Notes: generated by a model from the letters alone, not told the origin. A stretch of DNA of 37,564 nucleotides from Alphaproteobacteria bacterium MedPE-SWcel (GCA_001874255.1 MPDC01000033.1:1-37564); one strand, 5' to 3'; shown: positions 1 to 9,563, numbered from the stretch's first letter. A program made the numbers and translations.

Positions 1-202
1 CGCGGCCCCCGCCCGGCCCAACGCTTTGTGTCGGAGCTGAAAGCTCCGGTTCAAAGGGACGGGAGAGCCACCGGTCGAGGAGTCGTACACCACCAGCAGG
101 GCCGCCTGTGCGAGAGGACCCGCCCGGCAGGTGGCAGAGAGCGGCAGTCGCAGAGAGTGGCGGTGGCAAAGACACGGCCCTCGCCGCCATAGGCCGTTTT
201 TT
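1..202. other. Non-coding start of window, possible structured RNA or 3' end of upstream transcript
   Basis: No reading frame here looks like protein: the frames open from base 1 read as Arg/Pro/Gly-rich nonsense. A 7-bp hairpin (cggagct-gaa-agctccg) lies near 31-47. The stretch ends in a clean plus-strand intrinsic terminator at 174-202. Either this is the tail of a transcript from an upstream gene or a small RNA with its own terminator. I do not recognise it as tmRNA, RNase P, SRP RNA or 6S RNA. Confidence 0.3.
174..202 (+). terminator. Intrinsic terminator upstream of der
   Basis: Stem acggcc (174-179) pairs with ggccgt (192-197) and is followed directly by six T residues (197-202). It would end transcription from the left before der, so der probably has its own promoter in about 203-263. 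Confidence 0.6.
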
Positions 203-263
203 ACTGGCGTGGGTGCGCAAGATGCGATATGCGCGCGGTTCAAATCACTGAAAGCCCGGAACC

Positions 264-1742
264 ATGTCCTTTACGCTCGCCATCGTGGGGCGCCCGAATG
301 TGGGCAAATCCACATTGTTCAACCGTCTTGTCGGCAAGAAGCTGGCGCTGGTCGATGATCAGCCCGGTGTCACGCGTGACCTGCGCGAGGGCGAAGCACG
401 GCTGGGCGATCTGCGGTTCACCGTGATCGACTCTGCGGGTCTCGAGGATGCCACCGACAACAGCCTCGAAGGGCGCATGCGCCGCCTGACCGAACGCGCG
501 GTTGAAATGGCCGATGTCTGCCTGTTCATGATCGACGCCCGGGTCGGCGTCACCGCAACCGACGAGGTATTCGCCGAAATCCTGCGCAAGAAATCCGCGC
601 ATGTGATCCTGGCGGCCAATAAATCCGAAGGGGCGGCCGCGGATGCCGGGGTGCTGGAGGCCTATGGCCTCGGTCTTGGCGAGCCGATCCGCCTGTCGGG
701 CGAACACGGTGAGGGGATGAACGATCTCTACACCGAGCTGCGGCCGGTCTTCGACAGGTTTGAAAAACTCGCGGAAGAGACCGCGCCGATCACCGATGTG
801 ACCCTTGACGAAGAGGCGGACGCGGAATTCAACGCGGGCGAGGAAATTGCCGCAACGCCTGTGCCGACGCTGGAAAAGCCACTTCAGGTGGCGGTCGTCG
901 GGCGGCCGAACGCCGGGAAATCGACCCTGATCAACAAGATCCTCGGCGAAGACCGCCTGCTCACCGGGCCAGAGGCCGGCATCACCCGCGACGCCATCAG
1001 CCTCCGGATCGACTGGGCCGGCACGCCAATGCGGATCTTTGATACCGCTGGCATGCGCAAGAAGGCCAAGGTGCAGGAAAAGCTGGAAAAGCTCTCCGTG
1101 TCCGATGGGCTGCGGGCGGTCAAATTTGCCGAGGTGGTGGTGGTGCTGCTGGATGCGGCGATCCCGTTTGAGCAGCAGGACCTGCGTATCGCCGACCTGG
1201 CCGAGCGTGAGGGCCGGGCCGTGGTGGTGGCGGTCAACAAATGGGATATCGAGGACGAAAAGCAGGAAAAACTGCGCGATCTCAAGGAATCCTTTGAACG
1301 TCTGTTGCCGCAGTTGCGCGGCGCCCCGCTGATCACGGTCTCGGCCAAGACGGGCCGCGGCCTCGACCGGCTCAACGCCGCCATCCTCAAGGCCTATGAT
1401 GTCTGGAACCGGCGGATCCCCACGGCGGCTCTGAACCGCTGGCTGGCGGGAATGCTGGAACAACACCCGCCGCCGGCCCCACAGGGCAAGCGGATCAAGC
1501 TGCGCTACATGACCCAGGCAAAGACCCGACCTCCGGGATTCGTGGTGATGTGTTCGCATCCCGACAAAATGCCCGAGAGCTACAATCGCTATCTGGTCAA
1601 CGGTCTGCGTCAGGATTTCGATATGCCCGGGACGCCGATCCGGCTGACGCTGCGGGGGCAGAGCGACAAGAACCCCTACAAGGGCCGCAAGAAGGCGGGA
1701 CCCTCGCGCCTGCGCAAGCACCTCGAAGGTCGCAAGAGCTGA
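264..1742 (+). CDS. der: Ribosome assembly GTPase Der (EngA)
   Basis: Der is a double-domain GTPase that binds the 50S subunit and is needed for its late assembly. Two P-loops are visible: GRPNVGKST at residues 9-17 and GRPNAGKST at 213-221. Each is followed by its own switch motifs (DQPGVTRD and DSAGL; GITRD and DTAGM). NKWD and SAKTG of the second G domain follow, then a C-terminal KH-like domain ending in a basic tail rich in Lys and Arg. At 492 aa it has the usual family length. The acidic linker between the two G domains (about residues 175-205) is longer than in gammaproteobacterial Der, as is common in alphaproteobacteria. The first domain has NKSE where NKxD is typical. The ATG at 264 is the natural start because VGRPNVGKS begins at residue 8. 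Confidence 0.97.
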   Translation: MSFTLAIVGRPNVGKSTLFNRLVGKKLALVDDQPGVTRDLREGEARLGDLRFTVIDSAGLEDATDNSLEGRMRRLTERAVEMADVCLFMIDARVGVTATDEVFAEILRKKSAHVILAANKSEGAAADAGVLEAYGLGLGEPIRLSGEHGEGMNDLYTELRPVFDRFEKLAEETAPITDVTLDEEADAEFNAGEEIAATPVPTLEKPLQVAVVGRPNAGKSTLINKILGEDRLLTGPEAGITRDAISLRIDWAGTPMRIFDTAGMRKKAKVQEKLEKLSVSDGLRAVKFAEVVVVLLDAAIPFEQQDLRIADLAEREGRAVVVAVNKWDIEDEKQEKLRDLKESFERLLPQLRGAPLITVSAKTGRGLDRLNAAILKAYDVWNRRIPTAALNRWLAGMLEQHPPPAPQGKRIKLRYMTQAKTRPPGFVVMCSHPDKMPESYNRYLVNGLRQDFDMPGTPIRLTLRGQSDKNPYKGRKKAGPSRLRKHLEGRKS

Positions 1743-2063
1743 GATTGGCAGCGCGATCAGCCAACACTCCATCCGCATAGGCCGCCCTGCCCATCCGGCC
1801 GGGCGCCAGGTCGCAGCCCCGGCTCCGTGCCGGTGTATCCGACGGTTTGATAGGACGCGCTGGTTCCGGTCGCGTCCTATCTTCGCCCTGTGCGCGCGGC
1901 CCTTCTCCCTGTGCTGTCCCGGCGGTCGCTCCCGGTCGGACCGTCCCGTCGGCAAGGAATTTCCTATGGGCTTGCCTCTTGTCATAGAGGGCATGCATAT
2001 TACCTGACAAAAGAGAATTTATCCTTTTCCCGCACCGTCATGCGGGTGTCACAGAGCGTATTT
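1743..2063. other. 321-bp gap between der and desaturase
   Basis: No convincing gene. The stretch holds an 11-bp perfect inverted repeat, gataggacgcg (1849-1859) with cgcgtcctatc (1871-1881), around an 11-nt loop; it has no T tract. The last ~90 bases are more AT-rich and probably hold the desaturase promoter, including a TGTCA...TGACA pair around 1980-2010 whose meaning is unclear. A frame open through here extends the desaturase upstream, but its translation does not look like protein. Confidence 0.5.
1849..1881. repeat. Perfect 11-bp inverted repeat downstream of der
   Basis: gataggacgcg and cgcgtcctatc flank an 11-nt loop. It could fold as a strong RNA hairpin that protects or ends the der transcript, but it lacks the U tract of a classical terminator. 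Confidence 0.6.
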
Positions 2064-3029
2064 ATGGGGTCAGATATGGATCTGAGAGCCTACACACGCC
2101 AATACACTCAGAAAGATAACCGGCTTGCCGCGCTGAGTTACTTTGGCACATTTGCAGTCTATTTTTCAGCCCTCTCCCTGGCCATCGCCTATTCCCACCT
2201 GTGGTATATCATGTGGCCGGCGGGCGTTGTCTTTGCCTTTTGCGCGGTGCGGCTCTATGTGCTGCAACACGACACCGGCCATCATTCGCTGTTTGAAACC
2301 CGACGTCAGAACGAATGGGCCGGGCAGGGGCTGTCGCCGTTCACCTTTGCCCCCTTCGAGGTGATGAAGCAGAACCACAACCTGCATCATGCCAATGTCG
2401 GCAACCTCGAACATCGCGAGGCAGGCGAGATCCACACCATGACGCTTGCCGAGTGGAACCGGGCCAGCCGGTGGGAGCGGCTGCAATACCGGCTCTATCG
2501 CAACCCTCTCGTGCTGGTGCCACTGGGGGCGGCCTTCACCTATTTCATTCGCTATCGCTGGCCGAAGAATACCCAGACCTTTGGCATCCTGCCGGTAATG
2601 CTGCACAATCTGGCGATCATCGCCTGGCTGTCGCTGCTCTATGCGCTGGCCGGAGCGACCGGGCTCTGGATCTGGCTGGGGTTCAGTTTCCTCGGGGGCA
2701 TGCTCGGGGTGTTTCTGGTCTACCTGCAGCATAATTTTGAAGATACCTATTGGGACCGGCGGCCCGATCTCAACCCGCAGGAGGCGGCGCTGCAAGGCTC
2801 GTCCTGTCTGGATTTCGGCTGGTTTTTCGATTTCGCAGTGGCCAATATCACGCTGCATGACATTCATCATTTCAACGCCCGCATCCCCAGCTACCGACTG
2901 CGCCAATGCCACTATAATCTGCCCGAGGAGGTGGCCCCGCGCCGGATCAAATTCGGTGAGGCAATCCGCGCACTGGGATTGAAACTCTGGGATGAGGATC
3001 GCCGAAAATTGGTGCCGTTTCCGTCGTGA
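2064..3029 (+). CDS. Membrane fatty acid desaturase
   Basis: Integral-membrane di-iron desaturase of the FA_desaturase family. It introduces a double bond into a fatty acyl chain in the inner membrane, using electrons from a reductase partner. The three diagnostic histidine boxes are present in order: HDTGH, HNLHH and HDIHHF. Hydrophobic segments lie before box 1, between boxes 2 and 3, and just before box 3. The length from this start is 321 aa, normal for the family. The frame is open further upstream, but that part is not protein-like. In-frame ATGs lie at 2040, 2064 and 2076, and the 2076 ATG has a GGGG six bases upstream, so the true start may be 2076. The acyl substrate and the double-bond position cannot be read from the sequence. 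The gene is monocistronic. Confidence 0.9.
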   Translation: MGSDMDLRAYTRQYTQKDNRLAALSYFGTFAVYFSALSLAIAYSHLWYIMWPAGVVFAFCAVRLYVLQHDTGHHSLFETRRQNEWAGQGLSPFTFAPFEVMKQNHNLHHANVGNLEHREAGEIHTMTLAEWNRASRWERLQYRLYRNPLVLVPLGAAFTYFIRYRWPKNTQTFGILPVMLHNLAIIAWLSLLYALAGATGLWIWLGFSFLGGMLGVFLVYLQHNFEDTYWDRRPDLNPQEAALQGSSCLDFGWFFDFAVANITLHDIHHFNARIPSYRLRQCHYNLPEEVAPRRIKFGEAIRALGLKLWDEDRRKLVPFPS

Positions 3030-3047
3030 TCCGGCAGTAACTGCAAC

Positions 3048-3067
3048 TGGCATTGGACAAAATGCCA
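3048..3067. repeat. Inverted repeat tggcatt-N6-aatgcca
   Basis: A 7-bp perfect inverted repeat around ggacaa lies between the desaturase stop and the next gene. It has no T tract. It could be an operator for the HhH gene 60 bases downstream, or a weak hairpin. Confidence 0.4.
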
Positions 3068-3126
3068 ACTGGGGGCTAGGCTCCGTCTCTTGCGACATAT
3101 TGATTATCCAGAGGCAGTATTGACCC

Positions 3127-3729
3127 ATGACCCCGCTCTTAAAGCTCCCCGGTGTTGGACCCGCGCTTGCCAAGGCGCTGCATGACCATGGCATAAAATC
3201 GGTCGAGGACCTTGCGGCACAGACCGATGAGGCGCTGATCGCCATCCCGGGGCTGGGTGTCGGCCGCATTGCGCGGCTGCGCGCCGGGATCAAGGGGCTG
3301 TCGTCCTCCGGGGCGGGCAGGGGTGCGCCCGCCGGTGCCGTGCGAAAGCCGCGCGCGGCCAAATCAGGCGTGGCCAAGCGGGCAGCGACCTCTGTGGGAG
3401 AAACGGTCAAGGCCGTGGCGGCGGTGCCTCCGGTGGTGCAGGCCCGTGAGGGGGTCGACAGCGCCATCGCCGCCGCTGAGGCCGCGCGTCTGGCGGCCGA
3501 GGAAAAGGCCGCGAAGGCCGAAGCCAAGGCGGCAAAAGCGGCCCGCAAAGCCAAGGCATTGATGGCAGAGTTTGCAGCCGCCAAGGTCAAGGCAAAGTCA
3601 AAAGCCAAGAAGGAAAAGGGCAAGGCCAAGTCCGATATCGCCAAGGAAAAAGCCAAGGAAAAGAAGATCCTCGAGGAAAAATCGGACACCAAGAAGAAGA
3701 AAAAGAAGAAGGTCAAAAAGGCCAAGTAG
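3127..3729 (+). CDS. Helix-hairpin-helix protein with histone H1-like Lys/Ala tail
   Basis: 200 aa. Residues 1-58 form a helix-hairpin-helix pair: LPGVGPALA at 7-15 and IPGLGVGRIARL at 40-51 are typical GxG hairpins that contact the DNA backbone. From about residue 60 to the end the protein is low-complexity: first Ala/Gly/Arg, then about 90 residues of Ala-Lys-Glu repeats, ending in runs of lysine. This resembles bacterial histone H1-like tails. The likely role is non-sequence-specific nucleic acid binding; this is inference. A gagg ribosome-binding site precedes the ATG. The gene is bounded by an upstream inverted repeat and a downstream bidirectional terminator, so it is probably transcribed alone. 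No catalytic domain is visible. Confidence 0.75.
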   Translation: MTPLLKLPGVGPALAKALHDHGIKSVEDLAAQTDEALIAIPGLGVGRIARLRAGIKGLSSSGAGRGAPAGAVRKPRAAKSGVAKRAATSVGETVKAVAAVPPVVQAREGVDSAIAAAEAARLAAEEKAAKAEAKAAKAARKAKALMAEFAAAKVKAKSKAKKEKGKAKSDIAKEKAKEKKILEEKSDTKKKKKKKVKKAK

Positions 3730-3891
3730 GCCGCGGCCGTGCCCTGCTACAAAACGGCGGCTGACGTGGTGGTAGACCGGTTTGGCCGACCTGCCCGGCT
3801 GATGTGACCAGCTGACGTGCCCGGCAGACGCGCCGTGGGGCTGATGTGTTTGGCGGAGGTTGGACGCTACCTGAGGCGATAGCAGCCTATT

Positions 3892-3924
3892 GGAAAACCG
3901 GAGGCGGAACCGCTCCGGTTTTCC
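3892..3924. terminator. Bidirectional terminator between HhH gene and serS
   Basis: A 12-bp perfect stem, ggaaaaccggag (3892-3903) with ctccggttttcc (3913-3924), surrounds a 9-nt loop. A-rich and T-rich ends sit on both sides, so it can stop both the plus-strand HhH gene and the minus-strand serS. Confidence 0.8.
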
Positions 3925-3961
3925 TGTATCTGAGGCCGGACGAAGCCGGCAGGGCGCCCGA

Positions 3962-5254
3962 TCAGATCAGCGCCCCCTCCGATGTGAGGGTCAGCTTGCC
4001 CGCCAGATAGGGGGCGAGCGCGTCGGGCAGCGTGACGGAACCATCCTCCTGCTGGCCATTTTCCAGCACGGCAATCAGACAGCGCCCGACCGCAAGACCG
4101 GACCCGTTCAGCGTGTGCAGGAACTCCGGCTTGCCACCGTCTGCGGGTTTGAACCGGGCATTCATGCGGCGGGCCTGAAACGCACCGGTCGTCGATACCG
4201 AGGAAATCTCGCGATAGCAGTTCTGACCGGGCACCCAGGCCTCGATGTCATAGGTGCGCCGCGCGCCAAATCCCATGTCGCCGGTGCACAGGAGCACCGT
4301 GCGGAAGGGAATTCCGAGCTTTTGCAGAATGCCCTCGGCGCAGCCGAGCATGCGTTTTTGTTCCTCATCCGAGGTCTCCGGATGCACGATCGACACCATT
4401 TCGACCTTTTCGAACTGGTGTTGGCGCAGCATGCCCGAGGTGTCCTTGCCGGCCGAGCCTGCTTCGGAGCGGAAGCACAGCGTGTGGGCCGCATAGCGGA
4501 TCGGCAGGGCGCTTTCGTCAAGCACATCGCCGGCCACGGAATAGGTCAGCGGCACTTCGGAGGTCGGCACGAGCCACCAGCCATTGGTGGTCTGATAGCT
4601 GTCCTCGCCGAATTTGGGCAATTTGTCGGTGCCATACATCGCTTCGTCCCGCACCAGAACGGGCGAGTTGACCTCGGTCAGGCCGTTTTCATCCACATGG
4701 GTGTCGATCATGAACTGGGCCAAGGCCCGGTGGATGCGCGCAACGGCGCCCTTCAGCACCACGAAACGCGCGCCGGAGATCTTGGCGGCGGTCTCGAAAT
4801 CCATCGCTTTGGCAACCCCGGCGATGTCAAAATGCTCCTTGGGCGGGAAGGCGAATTCCGGCACATCCCCCCAGCGGTTCACTTCGACATTGTCCGTCTC
4901 ATCGGCGCCCTCGGGCACATCGTCGGCGGGGCTGTTTGGAATGCGGGCCAGCATGTCGGTGAGCCGGGCATCCAGCTCCTTTGCCTCGGTCTGCATGGTT
5001 GCGACTTCGGCTTTCTTGGCGGCCACCTCACTGCGCAGGCGTTCGAATTCCGCGTCGTCGCCTTTGGCCTTGGCGGCGCCAATCGCCTTGGCGGCCTTGT
5101 TCTGATCCGCCTGGGCGGCCTCGGCGGCCTGGATTTTGGTGCGCCGCGCCTCATCGAGCGCGAGAATATCGGAAGACAGGGCAGACTCTCCGCGGCGTGC
5201 CAGAGCGGCGTCGAATGCGGCCGGGTTTTCGCGGATTGCACGGATATCATGCAT
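3962..5254 (-). CDS. serS: Serine--tRNA ligase
   Basis: Cytoplasmic class II synthetase that charges tRNA-Ser with serine. Residues ~1-110 form the antiparallel coiled-coil arm that reads the long variable arm of tRNA-Ser (Ala/Lys/Glu-rich, e.g. [20 protein letters not shown]). The catalytic core has motif 2 ([20 protein letters not shown]) and motif 3 ([17 protein letters not shown]). The length is 430 aa, as usual. The reading frame is open far upstream, but [10 protein letters not shown] is the family N-terminus and an aggag ribosome-binding site lies just before it, so the start is 5254. Confidence 0.97.
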   Translation of the reverse strand: MHDIRAIRENPAAFDAALARRGESALSSDILALDEARRTKIQAAEAAQADQNKAAKAIGAAKAKGDDAEFERLRSEVAAKKAEVATMQTEAKELDARLTDMLARIPNSPADDVPEGADETDNVEVNRWGDVPEFAFPPKEHFDIAGVAKAMDFETAAKISGARFVVLKGAVARIHRALAQFMIDTHVDENGLTEVNSPVLVRDEAMYGTDKLPKFGEDSYQTTNGWWLVPTSEVPLTYSVAGDVLDESALPIRYAAHTLCFRSEAGSAGKDTSGMLRQHQFEKVEMVSIVHPETSDEEQKRMLGCAEGILQKLGIPFRTVLLCTGDMGFGARRTYDIEAWVPGQNCYREISSVSTTGAFQARRMNARFKPADGGKPEFLHTLNGSGLAVGRCLIAVLENGQQEDGSVTLPDALAPYLAGKLTLTSEGALI

Positions 5255-5585
5255 GGGTCTGCTCCTATCAAGCGGGTATGAATCAGTGGAAGTGCTATGC
5301 CCGAGCAGGTCGAAAAGCGAAAGAGCCAAGCTTCGGCAACGCTCAGTAAATTCGCGGGCGTGACCTCTGGGGCCCAGACCGGAGCCAGACCGGAGCCGGG
5401 GCGCCCGGCGCGCGCGTGCTGCCACCACAGGGGGAGGGTACAGGCGGAAAGGCAGGGGGGAAAGGCCGAGGAGGAAAGACTGAGGATGGAAAACAGAGGG
5501 ACGGCGCCGCTGTCCGATCGGAAGCGACGCCCTGGGCCGGCTGGCGGCGAAAACGGTGGTCAGGCTGCGCCCGTCTGCACGGATG
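5255..5585. other. 331-bp gap between serS and the solute-binding gene
   Basis: No credible gene; the open frames are extensions or shadows of serS. It should hold the serS promoter. One visible oddity is an exact 11-bp tandem duplication, agaccggagcc twice, at 5376-5397. No terminator was recognised downstream of the solute-binding gene. Confidence 0.5.
5376..5397. repeat. 11-bp tandem duplication
   Basis: agaccggagcc occurs twice in direct succession upstream of serS. This is probably a slippage duplication. Confidence 0.7.
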
Positions 5586-6332
5586 CTAGTCGACGTAGCG
5601 ATTGTAGATTTCGTCAAAGGTGCCATCGGCGATGATCTCTTCGCGCGCCTTGGCCAGGGCTGCGATCACATCTGCATCAAAGCTGTGGTTGCTGGCGATC
5701 CAATGTTGCGACGCGAGCACGCTGGCACCGACAGTAAAGTCGCTTTTCTGGAACCCTGCGGCGGTCAGGACACCATGGGTTTCAACGTCGATCCCATACC
5801 AGGCATCCGCACGTCCACCTTTGACAAGCTTTGCAGCCTGCACGCTGGATGCGACCGGGTGCAGGTTGGTAAAGCCTTTGCTCGTCAGGATTCTCTCCAT
5901 CACGCTGCCCCGCAGAACCGCGACCTTGTCGAGCTTCATCGCCGCCTCGTAGCTGTCAACGGATGCGCCGAGCGTCACAAACAGCTGGTTCGATGGCAAG
6001 AGTTCCACGGCCCAGTGATACTGCGCCTCGCGGGAGGGGGTGCGCACGGGCGGCACCACAAAGCTGTTGGGCTCTGCCTCGGCGGATTTGAGGGCGCGGG
6101 GCCAGGGCAGGTAGGTCAGCTTGAGCTCAAATCCCGCTCGATTGACCAATTCGGTCACGATCTCGATCGCCAGACCGGGAGTGGCCGCGTCATCGCCATT
6201 GGCAAAGGGGGGCAGGACACCGGAATAGAGATTGATCTCTGTCGCGTTGGCCAAGGGAGAGAACAGGGGCGTCAGCGTCAGGCTCAGTGCCAGGGCAAAC
6301 GGCTTCACAATCGTACGCAGGGTCAGTGGCAT
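5586..6332 (-). CDS. Periplasmic solute-binding protein, amino-acid (family 3) type
   Basis: 248 aa. The first ~30 residues form a signal peptide: a basic start, a hydrophobic stretch rich in Leu/Ala/Pro, then a SPLANA-type cleavage site. The mature part, starting [14 protein letters not shown], follows the SBP_bac_3 pattern, with [19 protein letters not shown] in the first lobe. It should bind a small amino-acid-like ligand in the periplasm. No ABC permease or ATPase gene is next to it, so it is an orphan here and may act as a sensor or share a transporter encoded elsewhere. A gaggt ribosome-binding site precedes the ATG. It is transcribed divergently from yajC across a 254-bp promoter region. 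The ligand is unknown. Confidence 0.8.
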   Translation of the reverse strand: MPLTLRTIVKPFALALSLTLTPLFSPLANATEINLYSGVLPPFANGDDAATPGLAIEIVTELVNRAGFELKLTYLPWPRALKSAEAEPNSFVVPPVRTPSREAQYHWAVELLPSNQLFVTLGASVDSYEAAMKLDKVAVLRGSVMERILTSKGFTNLHPVASSVQAAKLVKGGRADAWYGIDVETHGVLTAAGFQKSDFTVGASVLASQHWIASNHSFDADVIAALAKAREEIIADGTFDEIYNRYVD

Positions 6333-6586
6333 TACAAAGCTACCTCAATGGTAAAAGACAAACTATCAAAAAGGCCGGCACCTGTGTTCCACGCGCCTTT
6401 TTGATCGCGCAACTATGCCTCGGCGAGCTTTCCGGAGTGTTAATCAAGTCCAACACGAACGTGTTCAAAGGACTATGGGGCAGGGATGCGCGCAGACCTT
6501 GCATCTGTGCGGATCAGCACATAGGTTCGCGCCGAACTCGGGCGCATATTGCGTTTCGCGCCCCAATGACGAAAAGGACCTCTTTT

Positions 6587-6871
6587 ATGGACGCCAACGC
6601 TATCACACAGTTTGTGCCTCTGATCCTGATCTTTGCGATCATGTACTTTCTGCTGATCCGGCCGCAGCAGAAGAAACTGAAGGATCATCAGAACATGGTT
6701 CAGGCGCTGCGCCGGGGCGATCAGGTGGTGACGCAGGGTGGCGTGATCGGCAAGGTCTCCAAGGTCAAGGAAGACGGCGAAATCGAAGTGGAAATCGCCG
6801 AGGGTGTCAAAGTGCGCGTGATCAAGTCCACCGTCGCACAGGTGCTGAACAAGACCGAGCCCGCGTCCTGA
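6587..6871 (+). CDS. yajC: Sec translocon accessory protein YajC
   Basis: 94 aa. A single N-terminal membrane helix (about residues 8-25, VPLILIFAIMYFLLIRP) leads into the conserved RPQQKKLKDH and a short cytoplasmic beta domain (GDQVVTQGGVIGKVSKV). YajC associates with SecDF at the SecYEG channel. The start at 6587 is preceded by aaaagga. An upstream in-frame extension exists but does not match the family. It heads the yajC-secD-secF operon, with 34 bp to secD. Confidence 0.95.
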   Translation: MDANAITQFVPLILIFAIMYFLLIRPQQKKLKDHQNMVQALRRGDQVVTQGGVIGKVSKVKEDGEIEVEIAEGVKVRVIKSTVAQVLNKTEPAS

Positions 6872-6905
6872 ACCTCGCCTCTCATGTTTCTGAAAAGGCA
6901 GGGTA

Positions 6906-8570
6906 ATGCTGCAAATTGATACCTGGAAGAGGGTGCTTATCTGGCTGGTCTGTGTGGCCGGCCTTTTGCTCGCCCTGCCCAATGCGTTCTACACCCGTGT
7001 GGAACAGTCGAATGACGCCATCGCCGCGATCGAGGCCCAGGGCGAGACGCCCGAACGGCTGGAGATGGCGGGCGCATGGCCGGAGTGGATGCCCTCGGGG
7101 CTGGTCAACCTCGGTCTGGATCTGCGGGGAGGTGCGCATCTGCTCGCCGAAGTGCGGGTCGCGGATGTCTATGCCGCGCGCATGGATGCGCTGTGGCCCG
7201 AGGTGCGCAACACCCTGCGCGAGGAACGGGCCACGGTCGGCACGTTCCGGCGGATCCCGGACGGGCCTGCGGATCAGATTCGTCTGCGCCTGTCGGATGC
7301 CGCGGGGCTGTCCCGGGGTCTGGAACTGGTGCGCGGCCTGGCCAATCCGGTGACCTCGCTCACCGGGGCAGGCGCCACCGATATCGTGGTCAGCGGCGCA
7401 GGAGACGTGATCACCATCGCGCTCTCGGATGAGGAAAAACTCGCCTCGGACGATCGCACCGTGCGGCAGTCGCTGGAAATCATCCGGCGGCGGATCGACG
7501 AGGTCGGCACCCGTGAGCCCACCATTCAGCGTCAGGGCAGCGACCGGATTCTGATACAGGTTCCGGGCATTGGCTCTGCGGCCGAGCTGAAAAAGATCAT
7601 CGGCACCACCGCGCAGCTGACCTTCAACCCGGTGGTCAGCCGGGGCACGGATGGCGATGCCAATGCCGGTATCGGCAACAAGGTGATCCCGTCGCTGGAT
7701 GAACCCGGCACCTTCTACACGGTAGAAGCCGCTCCCGTCGTCACCGGCGAGGAGCTGGTCGACGCCCAGCCGGCTTTTGATCAGAACGGTCAGGCGGCGG
7801 TGAACTTCCGTTTCAACACCTCGGGCGCGCGCAAGTTTGGCGATTATACCGCGCAGAACATCGGCGCGCCTTTTGCCATTGTGCTCGATGACGAGGTGAT
7901 CTCGGCGTCGGTGATCCGGTCGCATATTCCCGGCGGCTCCGGCATCATCACCGGCAATTTCTCCGTCGAGGAAAGCACCAATCTGGCGGTGCTGCTGCGC
8001 GCCGGTGCCCTGCCGGCCGAGCTGCAGTTCCTCGAGGAGCGCACCATCGGCCCCGAATTGGGGCAGGACAGCATTGACGCGGGCAAGGTGGCAACGGTTG
8101 TGGCCTTTGTCGCGGTGCTGGTCTTCATGATGCTGAGCTATGGGCTGTTCGGGATGTTTGCCAATATCGCGCTGATGCTGAACATCACGCTGATCTTCGG
8201 CGCGCTGAGCCTGATCGGCGGCACGCTGACCCTGCCGGGGATCGCGGGGATCGTGTTGACGGTCGGCATGGCGGTGGATGCCAATGTGCTGATCTTTGAA
8301 CGGATCCGCGAGGAGCTGAAGGCCGGGCGCGGTCCCGCACGCGCCATCGACGAGGGCTACGCCAAGGCGCTGTCGGCGATTGTGGACGCCAATATCACCA
8401 CCTTCATCACCGCCGTGATCCTGTTTGCCATGGGCTCCGGTCCGGTGCGCGGCTTTGCCATCACCCTTGGTCTCGGCATTATGACCTCGGTCTTCACTGC
8501 GATTTTCGTCACCCGATTGATCATCGTGATGTGGTTCGAACGTCGCCGTCCCAAAACCATCGAGGTGTAA
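6906..8570 (+). CDS. secD: Protein translocase subunit SecD
   Basis: 554 aa, inner membrane. SecD with SecF uses the proton motive force to help pull preproteins out of SecYEG. A first membrane helix at about residues 9-26 is followed by the large periplasmic P1 domain, which opens with the signature LGLDLRGGAHLL. The C-terminal half has about five more helices and the RND-type block with VGMAVDANVLIFERIREE. The ATG lies behind an aggcagggt stretch. The secF start is only three bases past the stop, so the two are co-translated. Confidence 0.97.
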   Translation: MLQIDTWKRVLIWLVCVAGLLLALPNAFYTRVEQSNDAIAAIEAQGETPERLEMAGAWPEWMPSGLVNLGLDLRGGAHLLAEVRVADVYAARMDALWPEVRNTLREERATVGTFRRIPDGPADQIRLRLSDAAGLSRGLELVRGLANPVTSLTGAGATDIVVSGAGDVITIALSDEEKLASDDRTVRQSLEIIRRRIDEVGTREPTIQRQGSDRILIQVPGIGSAAELKKIIGTTAQLTFNPVVSRGTDGDANAGIGNKVIPSLDEPGTFYTVEAAPVVTGEELVDAQPAFDQNGQAAVNFRFNTSGARKFGDYTAQNIGAPFAIVLDDEVISASVIRSHIPGGSGIITGNFSVEESTNLAVLLRAGALPAELQFLEERTIGPELGQDSIDAGKVATVVAFVAVLVFMMLSYGLFGMFANIALMLNITLIFGALSLIGGTLTLPGIAGIVLTVGMAVDANVLIFERIREELKAGRGPARAIDEGYAKALSAIVDANITTFITAVILFAMGSGPVRGFAITLGLGIMTSVFTAIFVTRLIIVMWFERRRPKTIEV

Positions 8571-8573
8571 CAG

Positions 8574-9542
8574 ATGCGATTGAAACTCGTTCCCGAAGGC
8601 ACGTCCTTCGATTTCTTCAAACGCTGGAAACTGTGGCTGGGGATTTCTGCCCTGATGGTGGTTGTGGGCTTTGCCTCCTTTGCGCTGCAGGGGCTGAACT
8701 ATGGTATCGATTTCCGCGGCGGCACCACGATCCGGACCGAGGCGACGCAGGACCTCGATATTGCGACCTACCGCGATGCGATTGCGCCGCTGGAGCTGGG
8801 CGACATCTCCATCACCGAGGTCTTCGACCCCTCCTTTGACGCGGATCAGCATGTTGCAATGATCCGGATCGAGGCGCAGGCGGATGGCGAGGCGCTGTCC
8901 AGTCAGGTCATCGCCGACGTTCAGGCGGTGCTGGATGCGGTTGCGCCGGGGATCAAATTCATCTCGGTGGAGAGCGTCGGACCCAAGGTCTCGGGCGAGC
9001 TGGTACAGACGGCGATTCTGGCGGTGGCGCTCGCCATTGGCGCGGTGCTGGTCTACATCTGGCTGCGCTTCGAGTGGCAGTTCGCGCTCGGCGCGGTGGC
9101 CGCGCTGGTGCATGATGTTGTGCTGACCATCGGCGTGTTTTCCGAGCTGCAGATCAAATTTGATCTGGCGATCATTGCCGCATTGCTGACCATCGTCGGC
9201 TATTCGCTGAACGATACGGTGGTGGTCTTTGACCGGGTGCGCGAAAACCTGCGACGCTACAAGAAGAAACCGCTGTCCGAAGTGCTCAATATCTCGATCA
9301 ACGAGACGCTGAGCCGGACGATGATGACCTCTGTCACCACGCTTCTGGCGCTGATCTCGCTCTATGTGCTTGGCGGTGATGTGATCCGCGGGTTCGTCTT
9401 TGCGATGATCTGGGGCGTGGTGGTGGGCACCTATTCCTCGATCTTTGTGGCCTCGACCATTCTGCTGTGGCTCGGGGTCAAGCGCGACTGGAGCAAGCCC
9501 GACAATACCGCAGGCAACCAGTTCGCCAATATCGACGCCTGA
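8574..9542 (+). CDS. secF: Protein translocase subunit SecF
   Basis: 322 aa. The N-terminal region has one helix, then the SecF signature YGIDFRGGTTIRTEAT in the short periplasmic domain. Five C-terminal helices follow, with the conserved IVGYSLNDTVVVFDRVREN and the NETLSRTMMTS segment. It forms the complex with SecD and YajC. A strong terminator follows at 9564-9596, closing the yajC-secD-secF operon. Confidence 0.97.
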   Translation: MRLKLVPEGTSFDFFKRWKLWLGISALMVVVGFASFALQGLNYGIDFRGGTTIRTEATQDLDIATYRDAIAPLELGDISITEVFDPSFDADQHVAMIRIEAQADGEALSSQVIADVQAVLDAVAPGIKFISVESVGPKVSGELVQTAILAVALAIGAVLVYIWLRFEWQFALGAVAALVHDVVLTIGVFSELQIKFDLAIIAALLTIVGYSLNDTVVVFDRVRENLRRYKKKPLSEVLNISINETLSRTMMTSVTTLLALISLYVLGGDVIRGFVFAMIWGVVVGTYSSIFVASTILLWLGVKRDWSKPDNTAGNQFANIDA

Positions 9543-9563
9543 ACAGGTGGGCGATGAGCTTCG

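Noticed and set aside
240-1994. 584-codon open frame opposite der
   Set aside because: Mirror of a high-GC gene; the translation is Arg/His/Gly-rich with no domain, and der itself is unmistakable.
6882-9113. 743-codon open frame opposite secD and secF
   Set aside because: His/Gln/Arg-rich shadow of the secDF genes.
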